Shown: positions 1 through 7,735 of the stretch, one piece after another
Layout: each line of letters begins with the position of its first letter
Numbering within the stretch: the first letter of the stretch is position 1
NCBI RefSeq assembly: GCF_030406605.1
Contig: NZ_CP129104.1
Span: 632,072 to 696,071 of the forward strand
Length of the DNA: 64,000 nt
Source of the DNA: Curtobacterium sp. 458
GTDB lineage: Bacteria; Actinomycetota; Actinomycetes; Actinomycetales; Microbacteriaceae
Direction: 5' to 3'
Position numbers and translations under genes: made by a program
Notes under the pieces: model-generated
The model's database searches: none
What the model saw: only the letters and a program-made list of their open reading frames with translations
What the model was told of the DNA's origin: nothing

Positions 1-1
1 G

Positions 2-634
2 CAGGCGGAGCTGTACGACCGCGTCCGGCACGCGAACCGCATCCTGCACAACCTCGCGACCGACGTGTGGACCTACATCTCGATGGGGTACTTCACGCAG
101 ATCCCGGTCGCCGGTGCGACGGGTTCGTCGACGATGCCGCACAAGATCAACCCGATCCGGTTCGAGAACGCCGAGGCGAACCTCGAGATCTCGTCCGCGC
201 TGTTCTCCACGCTGTCCGAGACGCTCGTGACGAGCCGGCTGCAGCGCGACCTGACGGACTCGACCACGCAGCGGAACATCGGCGTCGCGTTCGGGCACTC
301 GCTGCTCGCGCTCGACAACCTCCGCCGCGGGCTGTCGGAGATCGCCGTGAACGAGTCGCGGCTCGCGGAGGACCTCGACGGCAACTGGGAGGTGCTCGGC
401 GAGGCGATCCAGACGGTCATCCGCGCCGAGGTCACGGCCGGGCAGTCGAACATCGAGGACCCCTACGCGATGCTCAAGGAGCTCACCCGCGGCAAGCGCA
501 TCGGGCAGGCGGACCTCGTCGCGTTCGTGAACGGCCTCGACATCTCGGACGGCGCGAAGGCCCGGCTGACGAACCTCACGCCCGCCACCTACACCGGGCT
601 GGCGGACGAGCTGGTCGACCACCTCGACGTGTGA
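2..634 (+). CDS. purB: Adenylosuccinate lyase, C-terminal part (5' end outside window)
   Basis: Cleaves adenylosuccinate to AMP and SAICAR to AICAR in purine synthesis. The reading frame is open from base 2 and ends at TGA; about 210 residues are visible. The fumarase/aspartase superfamily signature GSSTMPHKINP lies near residues 41-51 of the visible part and forms the flexible loop carrying the catalytic serine. The remainder is the helical C-terminal domain. A strong hairpin 12 nt after the stop suggests transcription ends here. The start lies upstream of the window. Confidence 0.96.
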   Translation, partial: QAELYDRVRHANRILHNLATDVWTYISMGYFTQIPVAGATGSSTMPHKINPIRFENAEANLEISSALFSTLSETLVTSRLQRDLTDSTTQRNIGVAFGHSLLALDNLRRGLSEIAVNESRLAEDLDGNWEVLGEAIQTVIRAEVTAGQSNIEDPYAMLKELTRGKRIGQADLVAFVNGLDISDGAKARLTNLTPATYTGLADELVDHLDV

Positions 635-645
635 CCTCCGAGTCC

Positions 646-680
646 GACGGCCGTCTCCGCGATCTGCGGAGGCGGCCGTC
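646..680 (+). terminator. Hairpin terminator after purB
   Basis: A 15-bp stem (646-660 pairing with 666-680, one T:G wobble) with the 5-nt loop GATCT. There is no T-tract, which is usual for actinobacterial terminators. It lies 12 nt after the purB stop. Confidence 0.8.
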
Positions 681-800
681 GGCGTTCGGGGTGGTCGTGC
701 GCTGACGCGCCGGCCTGGGCCCACGCCGCCGGTTCCTGGCCGATGCGCCAGCGGCGGGCAGGCCGTGCCGGTGGGGAGAGGCACGGGTCGGCCCCGCCGC

Positions 801-829
801 GGACGTCACCACCTCAGGTGGTGACGTCC
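801..829 (-). terminator. 29-bp perfect palindrome containing the stop codon of the lysR gene
   Basis: Arms 801-814 and 816-829 are perfect inverted repeats around the single base at 815. The TGA stop of the minus-strand LysR gene (814-816) sits at the centre, so the last codons form one arm. It probably ends lysR transcription and may also back up purB termination from the other side. Confidence 0.7.
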
Positions 830-1728
830 CGCGCCTCGGCGACCAGTGCCTCCAGGACGGTGCGCACGCCGGGACGGACCGCACGGTCCGGACGGACGAG
901 CGCATCGATGCGCCGTCCCGCTCGGACGTCCGCGAGCTCCGCCAGGTGGAACCGTCCGGCAGCGCGCGTGCCCGACGTGTACCGCGGCACGAGCGCGATG
1001 CCGTGTCCGGCGGCCACGAGGTTCTCGATCACCGGTAGGTGGATGGTCCGGAACGCGACGCTCGGCGGGGTGTCCGTCGCCGCGGCGAGCGCGGTGAGCA
1101 CGCGATCGATCGGGTAGTCCTCCGGGACACCGATCCAGGTCTCCCCCACGACGTCGTCGATCCCGACCCGTCGGCGTCCGGCGAGCGGGTGGTCCGGCGG
1201 GAACGCGACGTCGAGCGGTTCCCGGAGGAGCGGGACGGTCTCGAGGCCGGACCGACCCGCCGGTGGCGCCCCGTCCGGCCGGTGCCCGACGACGACGTCG
1301 TGGTCGGCGGCGAGCGGGCCGAACTCGTCCTCGCTGACGTCCACGTCGACCAGGACGAGCTCGATGCCGGGGTGCTCGCGCATCCGGGTGAGGAGGCCCG
1401 GCAGCAGCAGCTCCGCGGCCGACGGGAAGATCGCGAGGTCCACCCGGCCGACGGCTCCGCCGACGTGGTCGCGCCAGGCCGCGTCGACCTCGGCGACCGC
1501 GGTGGCGATGCCGGCGGCGAGCCCGGCGAGCACCCGCCCGTCGTCGGTGAGGCGGACACCGCGGCCGCTGCGCTCGACGAGCGGTGTCCCGACCTGTCGC
1601 TGCAGGGTGCGGAGCTGCTGCGAGACGGCACTCGGCGTTCGGTGGGTGGCCTCGGCGACGGCGGTGACGCTGCCGCGCTCGGCGAGCTCCCGGAGGACGG
1701 CGAGGAGCTGCACGTCGAAGTCGACCAT
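814..1728 (-). CDS. LysR-family transcriptional regulator
   Basis: A 304-residue protein of normal LysR length. Residues 1-65 form the winged helix-turn-helix (helix ending in TPSAVSQQLRTL). The rest is the periplasmic-binding-like effector domain. It is divergent from the EamA-type transporter with about 70 bp between them, the usual arrangement for a LysR protein controlling its neighbour. Upstream of ATG 1728 there is TAGGGT and 6 nt to the start, which fits leaderless transcription. The effector is unknown. Confidence 0.9.
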   Translation of the reverse strand: MVDFDVQLLAVLRELAERGSVTAVAEATHRTPSAVSQQLRTLQRQVGTPLVERSGRGVRLTDDGRVLAGLAAGIATAVAEVDAAWRDHVGGAVGRVDLAIFPSAAELLLPGLLTRMREHPGIELVLVDVDVSEDEFGPLAADHDVVVGHRPDGAPPAGRSGLETVPLLREPLDVAFPPDHPLAGRRRVGIDDVVGETWIGVPEDYPIDRVLTALAAATDTPPSVAFRTIHLPVIENLVAAGHGIALVPRYTSGTRAAGRFHLAELADVRAGRRIDALVRPDRAVRPGVRTVLEALVAEARDVTT

Positions 1729-1799
1729 GCAGGGACCCTACAACCTCGGTGTCGAACTGTTCGCTGGTGCTACAGCTTCTCCGCAGCCATCGTTGGAGG

Positions 1800-2867
1800 G
1801 TGCTCGCCCGTGATCGTCTCCTCGCCGTCGTCGTCGCCGTGGCCTGGGGACTGAACTTCCCCGCCACCGCGCTGGCCCTCGACCACTTCCCGCCGTTCCT
1901 GCTCGCGGCGCTGCGGTTCACGCTCCTCGCGGTGCCGACCGTGCTGTTCGTGCCGCGCCCGCGCATCCCGTTCGGACGGCTCCTGCTCGTCGGGCTGGGG
2001 CTCGGCGTGCTGCAGTTCGCGTTCCTGTACCTGAGCATGGCGTCGGGGATGCCGTCGGGGCTCGCATCGCTCGTGCTCCAGGCGTCGGCGCCGTTCACCG
2101 TGGTGCTCGCGGGGGTGTTCCTCCGCGAGCGGCTCACCGGACGGCAGGTCATCGGGGTGACGGTGGCGGTGTGCGCCCTCGCCGCGATCGCCGTGCACCG
2201 GGCGCAGGCGGCGGCGCTGCTGCCCGTCGTGCTCGCGCTGTGCGGGGCGCTCGGGTGGGCGATCGGCAACGTCGCGACCCGGCGGGCGGGGGCGTCGAAC
2301 CCGCTGCACCTGACACTGTGGTGGTCGATCGTGCCGCCCGTGCCGATGGCCGTGCTGTCGCTGACGGTCGAGGGGCCGGCGCGCATCGGGCGGGCGCTCG
2401 GCACCGTGTTCACGCCATCGGCCCTGCCCGCCGACCTCGGGCTGCTCTACATCGTGCTCGTGGCGACGCTCGTCGGGTACGGCATCTGGTCCCGTCTCCT
2501 GGCGTCGTACCCGTCGAGCACGGTGGCGCCGTTCTCGATGCTCGTGCCGGTGATCGGGGTGCTCGCGTCGTGGGTGGCGTTCGGGGAGGTACCGGACGCG
2601 GTCGAGATCGTGGCGGGGGCGGTCGTCGTCGGGGCTGTGCTGTGGTCGTCGCGGCCGGCGGCACGGGCGCTGCCGGGCGGGCCGGCTGCGGGCGGGTCGG
2701 CCGCCGCGGGAGCGGCGGTCGCGGCCGCCGTGCCGGGCGGGCCGGGCGCCGTGCCGGGCGGGCCGGGCGCCGTGCCGGGTGCGCTGGCTGGGCTGGCCGC
2801 CGTGCCGGGCGCCGCTGGCGCGGCGGCTCCGGCGTTCAGCCCCGGTGCTGCCGACGCTCCGCGATGA
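1800..2867 (+). CDS. EamA/DMT-family transporter with a repetitive C-terminal tail
   Basis: An inner-membrane exporter of the drug/metabolite transporter superfamily with two EamA repeats and about ten hydrophobic segments, beginning with LLAVVVAVAWGLNF, typical of the family's first helix. I place the start at GTG 1800, although the GGAGG at 1794-1798 is very close to it; GTG 1749 is an in-frame alternative. The last 60 or so residues are a low-complexity Gly-Pro-Ala-Val tail that is not part of the transporter fold. The 3' end overlaps the convergent epimerase gene by 32 bp. The substrate is unknown; control by the divergent LysR is likely. Confidence 0.85.
   Translation: MLARDRLLAVVVAVAWGLNFPATALALDHFPPFLLAALRFTLLAVPTVLFVPRPRIPFGRLLLVGLGLGVLQFAFLYLSMASGMPSGLASLVLQASAPFTVVLAGVFLRERLTGRQVIGVTVAVCALAAIAVHRAQAAALLPVVLALCGALGWAIGNVATRRAGASNPLHLTLWWSIVPPVPMAVLSLTVEGPARIGRALGTVFTPSALPADLGLLYIVLVATLVGYGIWSRLLASYPSSTVAPFSMLVPVIGVLASWVAFGEVPDAVEIVAGAVVVGAVLWSSRPAARALPGGPAAGGSAAAGAAVAAAVPGGPGAVPGGPGAVPGALAGLAAVPGAAGAAAPAFSPGAADAPR
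2727..2783 (+). repeat. 21-bp tandem repeat inside the transporter C-terminus
   Basis: Units 2727-2747 and 2748-2768 are identical, and a third partial unit follows from 2769. The unit length is a multiple of three, so it encodes Ala-Val-Pro-Gly-Gly-Pro-Gly repeats in frame. Copy number could vary without breaking the gene. Confidence 0.85.
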
Positions 2868-3825
2868 TCCCGGCGAGCGCCCCCCGCAGCTCCGGGTACC
2901 GGAACTCGTAGCCCGCCTCGAGGAGCCGCGTCGGCACCACCCACCGGCTCTTCAGGACGAGCTCGGTCTCGGTGCGGATCGCGAACGACCCGAGCTCGAG
3001 CATCCACCGCGTCGTCGGGAGCCCGATGCGGCGCCCGACGGCGTCCCGGATCGTCGCCATCACCGTCCGGTTGTCCGACGGGTTCGGGCTGGACACGTTG
3101 ACCGGTCCCTCGATGTCCTGGCGGTCTCGGACGAAGCGGATCGCGCCGAGGACGTCGTCGATGTGCACCCACGAGAACTTCTGCCGTCCCCGGGTGCGGC
3201 GGTGCTCGTGGTAGGTGCCCGCACGGAGCCGTGCCGGGGTCGGGAACCACGCGCCGTCGTACTGCGGGCCGCCGAGCCCGGCCTGGGCCAGTCGGAGCAG
3301 CGGTACGAGGGCGCTCCCGTCGCCGAACACGATCGCCATCCGGAGTGCGACCCGCCGCGTGGACGGCAGGTCGGCCCCGAAGAACGCCTGCTCCCACGCC
3401 TTCGCGATGCCGACCGAGAACCCCTCGCCGAGCTCCCCGGTGTGCTCGTCCTGCGGGCGGTCGTCGGCGTGCCGGTAGATCGTCGCGGTCGAGGCGTTCA
3501 CCCACAGCGGCGGCGGGTGCTCGCTCGTGCGGATCGCCTCGGCGAGCTCGAGCGTCGTCTCCACCCGCGAGCGCAGGATCTCCCGACGGTTCCGCCGCCC
3601 GTACCGACAGTTGACGCTCTTGCCCGCCATGTTGACGACCATCGCCGCGCCGTCGACGAGCTCACGGATCCGGAGGGTGTTGCCCCACACGGCGTCGCCG
3701 GTCCGTCCGACGGTGACGACCTCGTACCCCTCGTCCGCGAACGCGCGACGGAGGTACTGCCCCACGAAGCCGCTCGCTCCTGCGACGACCACCCGGGCCT
3801 TCGGGCCCGGTCCCGGTGCTGCCAT
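2836..3825 (-). CDS. TIGR01777-type NAD(P)-dependent epimerase with DUF1731
   Basis: A 329-residue extended-type SDR protein. The nucleotide-binding loop GASGFVGQYL lies near residues 16-25. The C-terminal 45 residues match the DUF1731 domain found in YfcH/SDR39U1 proteins (ending in the LEAGYEFRYPEL region). The substrate is unknown in this family. The start shares one base with the stop of the upstream DUF4166 gene (TGATG), so the two are probably cotranslated. Its 3' end overlaps the convergent transporter gene. Confidence 0.9.
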   Translation of the reverse strand: MAAPGPGPKARVVVAGASGFVGQYLRRAFADEGYEVVTVGRTGDAVWGNTLRIRELVDGAAMVVNMAGKSVNCRYGRRNRREILRSRVETTLELAEAIRTSEHPPPLWVNASTATIYRHADDRPQDEHTGELGEGFSVGIAKAWEQAFFGADLPSTRRVALRMAIVFGDGSALVPLLRLAQAGLGGPQYDGAWFPTPARLRAGTYHEHRRTRGRQKFSWVHIDDVLGAIRFVRDRQDIEGPVNVSSPNPSDNRTVMATIRDAVGRRIGLPTTRWMLELGSFAIRTETELVLKSRWVVPTRLLEAGYEFRYPELRGALAGIIAERRQHRG

Positions 3826-4484
3826 CAGCGTCCTCCTTCCGGCACGACGGAGTAGCGGAACGCCCCCTCGTACCGGTACAGCGTGCCGACGAACGGCGCA
3901 CGGAGCACCAGGGACACGCGCTGGAGACCCGCATCGTCATCGAATCGTTCGACGAGCGTCACACGCGGAGCGATCACCGCCGGGAGGCCCCACTCGCGTC
4001 CAAGCGCCCGGAACGTCACGTGCGTGGAGACCAGGCGCAGGGCGCCCGCGTCGGGTCCGCCCGCGTCGACCTCCGCCCGGAGTCGTGCGCTGACGCGCCC
4101 GCGACGCCCGAGGTGGTCGACGAGGCCGTCGGGGCCGGCGGTGATCGCGTCCACCATCGTGCGGTCGCCGGTGCGGAACCGGAACGTCCGGTGGGCCCGG
4201 ACCGCGACGTGCCCCTCTGCCCCTCGTCCGCGCCCGACCCGCACCGGCCGGTTCTCCACGGTGAACGGCACGTCGAGCTCCCACACGGGGAACATCACCG
4301 CGTCGCGGGCGAACCAGGCGAGCACCGGCCAGAGCCACCGCCGTGGCGTGCCGACGACGTCGAACACCCCCGTGCCCCGGCCCACGTGACCCGGTGGCAC
4401 CGCGCCGAAGTAGGTGCGGAGTCGTGGGTGCAGCCCGGCCAGGACGTCGGCGGGCGTGCTCAGTTCGTACGGCGACCGGACCAC
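3825..4484 (-). CDS. DUF4166 domain protein
   Basis: 219 residues, matching from memory the DUF4166 family, which often sits next to or is fused with SDR epimerases. Function is unknown. There is no signal peptide or clear membrane segment; several Trp-rich stretches near residues 45-65 are characteristic of the family. It is first in a two-gene operon with the epimerase (1-nt overlap), suggesting joint action on one substrate. Confidence 0.8.
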   Translation of the reverse strand: MVRSPYELSTPADVLAGLHPRLRTYFGAVPPGHVGRGTGVFDVVGTPRRWLWPVLAWFARDAVMFPVWELDVPFTVENRPVRVGRGRGAEGHVAVRAHRTFRFRTGDRTMVDAITAGPDGLVDHLGRRGRVSARLRAEVDAGGPDAGALRLVSTHVTFRALGREWGLPAVIAPRVTLVERFDDDAGLQRVSLVLRAPFVGTLYRYEGAFRYSVVPEGGR

Positions 4485-4530
4485 GCCCCGATCCTGGCAC
4501 GCCGTCGGTCGCGGCTCCTACGATGTCGGC

Positions 4531-5445
4531 ATGGGACACGACCACGGGCACACGCACGGACACGCCTCGGAGCGTGCCCTGCTCGTCGCGTTCTGCATCT
4601 CGGCGGGCATCCTCCTCGCCGAGGTCGTCGGCGCCGTGGTCACCGGGTCACTGGCGCTGCTCGTCGACGCCGGGCACATGGTGGTCGACACGGGCGGGAT
4701 CGGCATCGGCCTCGTGTCCACCCGGCTCGCCCGGCGGAGCCCGACGGCACAGCGCACGTGGGGGTACCAGCGTGCCGAGGTGCTCGGCGCCACGGCCCAG
4801 GCCGCCATCCTGCTCGCGGTCGGTGTCTTCGTGATCATCTCCGCCATCCAGCGGCTGTTCGTCCCGGCGGAGATCCACTCGGGTCCGCTCCTCGTCTTCG
4901 GCGTGGTGGGACTCGTCGGCAACCTCGTGGCCTACGCGGTGCTGCTCCGGGCCTCGGGCGAGGGCTTCACCTCACGGGCCGCCCGACTCGAGGTGCTGAA
5001 CGACACCCTCGGTTCGGTCGCGGTCATCCTCGCGGCGGTCGTGCTCATGGTCACCGGGTGGGAGCGTGCGGACTCGGTGGCGGCGATCCTGATCGGGCTG
5101 CTCATCCTGCCGCGGGCGCTCCGGCTGCTGCGCGAGACCGCGAACGTGCTGCTGGAGTCGACGCCGCCGGGCCTCGACCTCGACGCCGTCCGCGGCCACA
5201 TCCTCGAGCTCGACCACGTCATCGCTGTCCACGACCTGCACGCCACCCTCGTCGCGACGGGCGTGCCGAACCTCACCGCGCACGTCGTGGTGGACGACCA
5301 CTGCTTCTCGACCGCCCACGCGCCGCGCATCCTTGACGAGCTGCAGCAGTGCGTGGCGCAGCACTTCGACGTCCCCGTGGAGCACTCGACGTTCCAGCTC
5401 GAGCCCGCGTCGCACCGCCGGCACGAGCACGAGGTGCACGCCTAG
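4531..5445 (+). CDS. Cation diffusion facilitator (CzcD/ZitB-like metal exporter)
   Basis: A 304-residue membrane antiporter that exports divalent metal ions. The N-terminus is His-rich (HDHGHTHGH). Six membrane segments are followed by a C-terminal cytoplasmic metal-binding domain ending in more histidines. The TM2 metal motif HMVVD is intact. The TM5 motif, normally HxxxD, reads EVLND, so Glu replaces the His. ATG 4531 follows TACGAT by 6 nt, pointing to a leaderless start, although the frame is open further upstream. Zinc is the usual substrate; the TM5 change leaves that open. Confidence 0.92.
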   Translation: MGHDHGHTHGHASERALLVAFCISAGILLAEVVGAVVTGSLALLVDAGHMVVDTGGIGIGLVSTRLARRSPTAQRTWGYQRAEVLGATAQAAILLAVGVFVIISAIQRLFVPAEIHSGPLLVFGVVGLVGNLVAYAVLLRASGEGFTSRAARLEVLNDTLGSVAVILAAVVLMVTGWERADSVAAILIGLLILPRALRLLRETANVLLESTPPGLDLDAVRGHILELDHVIAVHDLHATLVATGVPNLTAHVVVDDHCFSTAHAPRILDELQQCVAQHFDVPVEHSTFQLEPASHRRHEHEVHA

Positions 5446-5450
5446 CCCGC

Positions 5451-5658
5451 GCACCCGGGCGTCCCGCCGGGTTCCCGCTTGCCACGAAACGCGCGCGTCC
5501 CGACGTCCCGCGCGTCGATCTCGGCGAGTTTCGTCGCACGCGTTCCTGGCACGTCGATGCGGGAGCACAGAGCGACGATGCACGTGTCGAACGACGGGTG
5601 CGTCGTCGGAACGCGCGCGTTTCGTGCACACACCCGGGCGGCGCGGGACGCGCGGGTC
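5451..5658. repeat. Long imperfect inverted repeat between convergent genes
   Basis: The perfect 15-nt arms at 5484-5498 and 5611-5625 (ACGAAACGCGCGCGT and its complement) share a centre near 5554.5 with an outer pair, GTCCCGC at 5461-5467 and GCGGGAC at 5643-5649. In between, the two halves remain partly alignable, so this looks like two inverted copies of an element of about 60 bp. It fills the gap between the CDF gene and the convergent secreted-protein gene. It could be a terminator, a small non-autonomous element, or the remains of one. Confidence 0.75.
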
Positions 5659-6265
5659 AGCAGCCGTCGGTGCGGGTCGGGTAGGCGGTGATGACGCGGT
5701 CCGTCGTCGCGGAGACGATCACCTTGACGAAGGGCTCGCGCTCGGGGCGTGATCCGTCGTCGAACGACACCGGCGCGGCGAAGCAGACCTTGCCGTCGCC
5801 GGCGTCCTGCGGGTAGCCCGAGCGCGGGGTCGTCAGCGCTGTCCGGACCGCGGTGAGCATGGCGTCGTCCCAGTCGCGCGAACCCCGCCCGCCGAGGACG
5901 TCGGTCCAGTCCTGGTCGTGCCGGGCCCGGATGTGCTCGTAGCCCTGCCCGGAGTTGCCGCACTGGAGGACGACGCGGCCGAGGGCGTCGGTGTCGTACT
6001 GCGCCACGACCTGTCGGCCGTCGGTCTCGCACCGGTCGAGGACGTCCGCACCGGGCAGGTCGGGGCCGTCGCGCGTGATGACCACGACGCCGTCGCTCGG
6101 CAGCGTGGCCCCCGGGGTCGACGGACCGCCGGACGCGGCGCCTCCGTCCAGGACCGGCTCGTCGACGCCGCGCTCCGCGGTGAGCACGAGCCCGCCCGCG
6201 AGGAGCCCGGCGGCGACCACGGCGGCGACACCGGTGATGACGGACCGGCGACGCTTCTGGGACAT
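5657..6265 (-). CDS. Secreted or membrane-anchored protein of unknown function
   Basis: 202 residues. A basic N-terminus (MSQKRRR) and one hydrophobic segment at about residues 8-30 are followed by an extracellular domain. That domain has four cysteines and the pattern YEHIRARH, then a Trp-Asp region, a short cysteine strand (KVCFAAP) and a final strand ending VITAYPT. I recall similar small secreted proteins in other actinobacteria without a known role. The HIxxRH and TAYP elements resemble some small nuclease-toxin folds, but this is only a resemblance. ATG 6265 was chosen over an upstream in-frame start because the signal segment begins there. Confidence 0.75.
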   Translation of the reverse strand: MSQKRRRSVITGVAAVVAAGLLAGGLVLTAERGVDEPVLDGGAASGGPSTPGATLPSDGVVVITRDGPDLPGADVLDRCETDGRQVVAQYDTDALGRVVLQCGNSGQGYEHIRARHDQDWTDVLGGRGSRDWDDAMLTAVRTALTTPRSGYPQDAGDGKVCFAAPVSFDDGSRPEREPFVKVIVSATTDRVITAYPTRTDGC

Positions 6266-6309
6266 GCGGACAGTATGCCGGACCGGCACCGCGCCTCCAG
6301 GCCGGGTCG

Positions 6310-6357
6310 GACCCGCCGACCCGGCGACCTGCCGACCTTCCGACCCGCCGACCTCCC
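6310..6357. repeat. Sixfold 8-bp tandem repeat (GACCYKCC-like)
   Basis: Six consecutive 8-bp units begin at 6310, 6318, 6326, 6334, 6342 and 6350, each starting GACC. The array lies 45 nt upstream of the secreted-protein gene (start 6265) and just past the 3' end of the MFS gene (6392). A half copy of the palindrome family lies beside it at 6285-6301. Confidence 0.85.
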
Positions 6358-6391
6358 GCGTCGGCCGGGCCCGCGTCACGGGCCGTGTCGA

Positions 6392-7654
6392 CTACGCCCG
6401 CGCCGCGAGCCGCTGCCCGGCGAACACCGCGAGCACGGCCACGAGCACCACGTACCCGACGAGCACGACGATCGTCGGGAGCACCAGCAGAGCTGCGCCG
6501 ACCGCGACCACCGGGACGGTGAGGCCCGCGTACGCGATGAGGAACGTCGCCGCGAGCACCCCGCCCCGACGCTCCGGCCCCACGAGGGCGCCCGCGCTGG
6601 CGATCGACGCCCGGAAGAGCAGCCCGACGCCAGCACCCGCGACGACCCCGCCGCCGATGAAGCCCCCGACCTGCAGGAGCACGGCGGCCACGGCCAGCAC
6701 CGCGAGCCCGCTGACGAGGAGCACGACGCCGAGCCGGATCTGCCCCCGTTGCGAGAGCCGGGCGAACACGAGCTGGCTCAGGGCGCTCGCGGCGAACACC
6801 CCGAACGTGGTCGCGCCCGCCGCGAGCCGGTCGGTCACGTGGAACGTGGTGGCGAGGAACGTCGGCGCGACCGAGGTGAAGAGGCCCTGGACGGCGAGCG
6901 CCGCGAACGCCCCCGTGCCGGCTGCCCAGAACGCAGCACCCTTGCCCTCGGGGGCCTGCAGGCGCTGCGGGCGGTACGACACCCGCGACGCCGGGCGGTC
7001 GACGGTCTCGGGCGCGACGAGCACCACGACGAACGCGATCGTCAGCGCGACGACGAAGACGACGTACGGGACCATGAGGGGCTGTCCGACGAACTCGGCC
7101 AGCGCGCCACCGACGAGGGCACCGAGGGACAGCCCACCGAGGTTGACGGCTCCGGCGGCGACGCTCGCACCCTTCGCGGACGCCTCGGAGCCGGTCGCCC
7201 GGACCCGCAGCTCGCCGAGGTGCGCGGTCGCCGTCGCGGTCAGGGTACCGACGCCGAGGCCGGTCACCAGCCGCGCGACCACCAGCCCGGTGACGTCGTT
7301 CCACACCAGGAAGAGCACCGCCGCCAGGAGTTCGAGCGCGATCGACACGAGGATGAGCGGCTTCCGCCCGTGGACGTCGCTGAGGTGTCCGGCGAGCCAG
7401 AGGGAGCCGACGACGCCCACGCCGTACGCCGCGAACACCACGGTCGTCGTGATCGTGGGGAAGCCGTCCCGCGCCTGGTAGATGACGTACAGGGGCGCCG
7501 GGACGGTCGCGAAGGCCATCACCGAGAGGAAGGCGAACGCGACGGCCCAGAAGCCGGCGCCGTGTCGACGTCGCGTGTGGGCCCGCCGACCGCGCGGGGC
7601 GGGGGCGACCCGGGTCGTCCGGACGGATCCCGTGCTGTGCTCGATGACTGACAT
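6392..7654 (-). CDS. MFS transporter
   Basis: 420 residues with about twelve membrane segments. The loop between TM2 and TM3 carries LAGHLSDVHGRKPL, the MFS motif A. It resembles drug/aromatic-compound efflux members of the superfamily. ATG 7654 was chosen because the N-terminal basic stretch and TM1 follow it directly; the frame is open much further upstream over the divergent gene. It is divergent from a LysR regulator with 81 bp between, so induction by an exported compound is likely. The substrate is unknown. Confidence 0.9.
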   Translation of the reverse strand: MSVIEHSTGSVRTTRVAPAPRGRRAHTRRRHGAGFWAVAFAFLSVMAFATVPAPLYVIYQARDGFPTITTTVVFAAYGVGVVGSLWLAGHLSDVHGRKPLILVSIALELLAAVLFLVWNDVTGLVVARLVTGLGVGTLTATATAHLGELRVRATGSEASAKGASVAAGAVNLGGLSLGALVGGALAEFVGQPLMVPYVVFVVALTIAFVVVLVAPETVDRPASRVSYRPQRLQAPEGKGAAFWAAGTGAFAALAVQGLFTSVAPTFLATTFHVTDRLAAGATTFGVFAASALSQLVFARLSQRGQIRLGVVLLVSGLAVLAVAAVLLQVGGFIGGGVVAGAGVGLLFRASIASAGALVGPERRGGVLAATFLIAYAGLTVPVVAVGAALLVLPTIVVLVGYVVLVAVLAVFAGQRLAARA

Positions 7655-7735
7655 GGTCCGATCCTCTGCCTCGTTGAGCATCGAGTCCAACGGACGCTCT
7701 TGATGATCACCATCGATCTGGTCGATGATCGGGTC
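7655..7735. promoter_or_regulatory. Divergent promoter region with LysR-type dyads
   Basis: The 81 bp between the MFS and LysR genes contain GATGATC at both ends of a dyad-rich stretch (7702-7731) with ATCGAT inside, typical of T-N11-A LysR sites. The LysR gene start lies 6 nt after GATGAT, a possible weak -10 box. Confidence 0.55.

Noticed and set aside
806..2413. 535-codon open frame on the minus strand
   Set aside because: Shadow of the LysR and transporter genes; composition is Arg/Pro/Ala low complexity with no domain.
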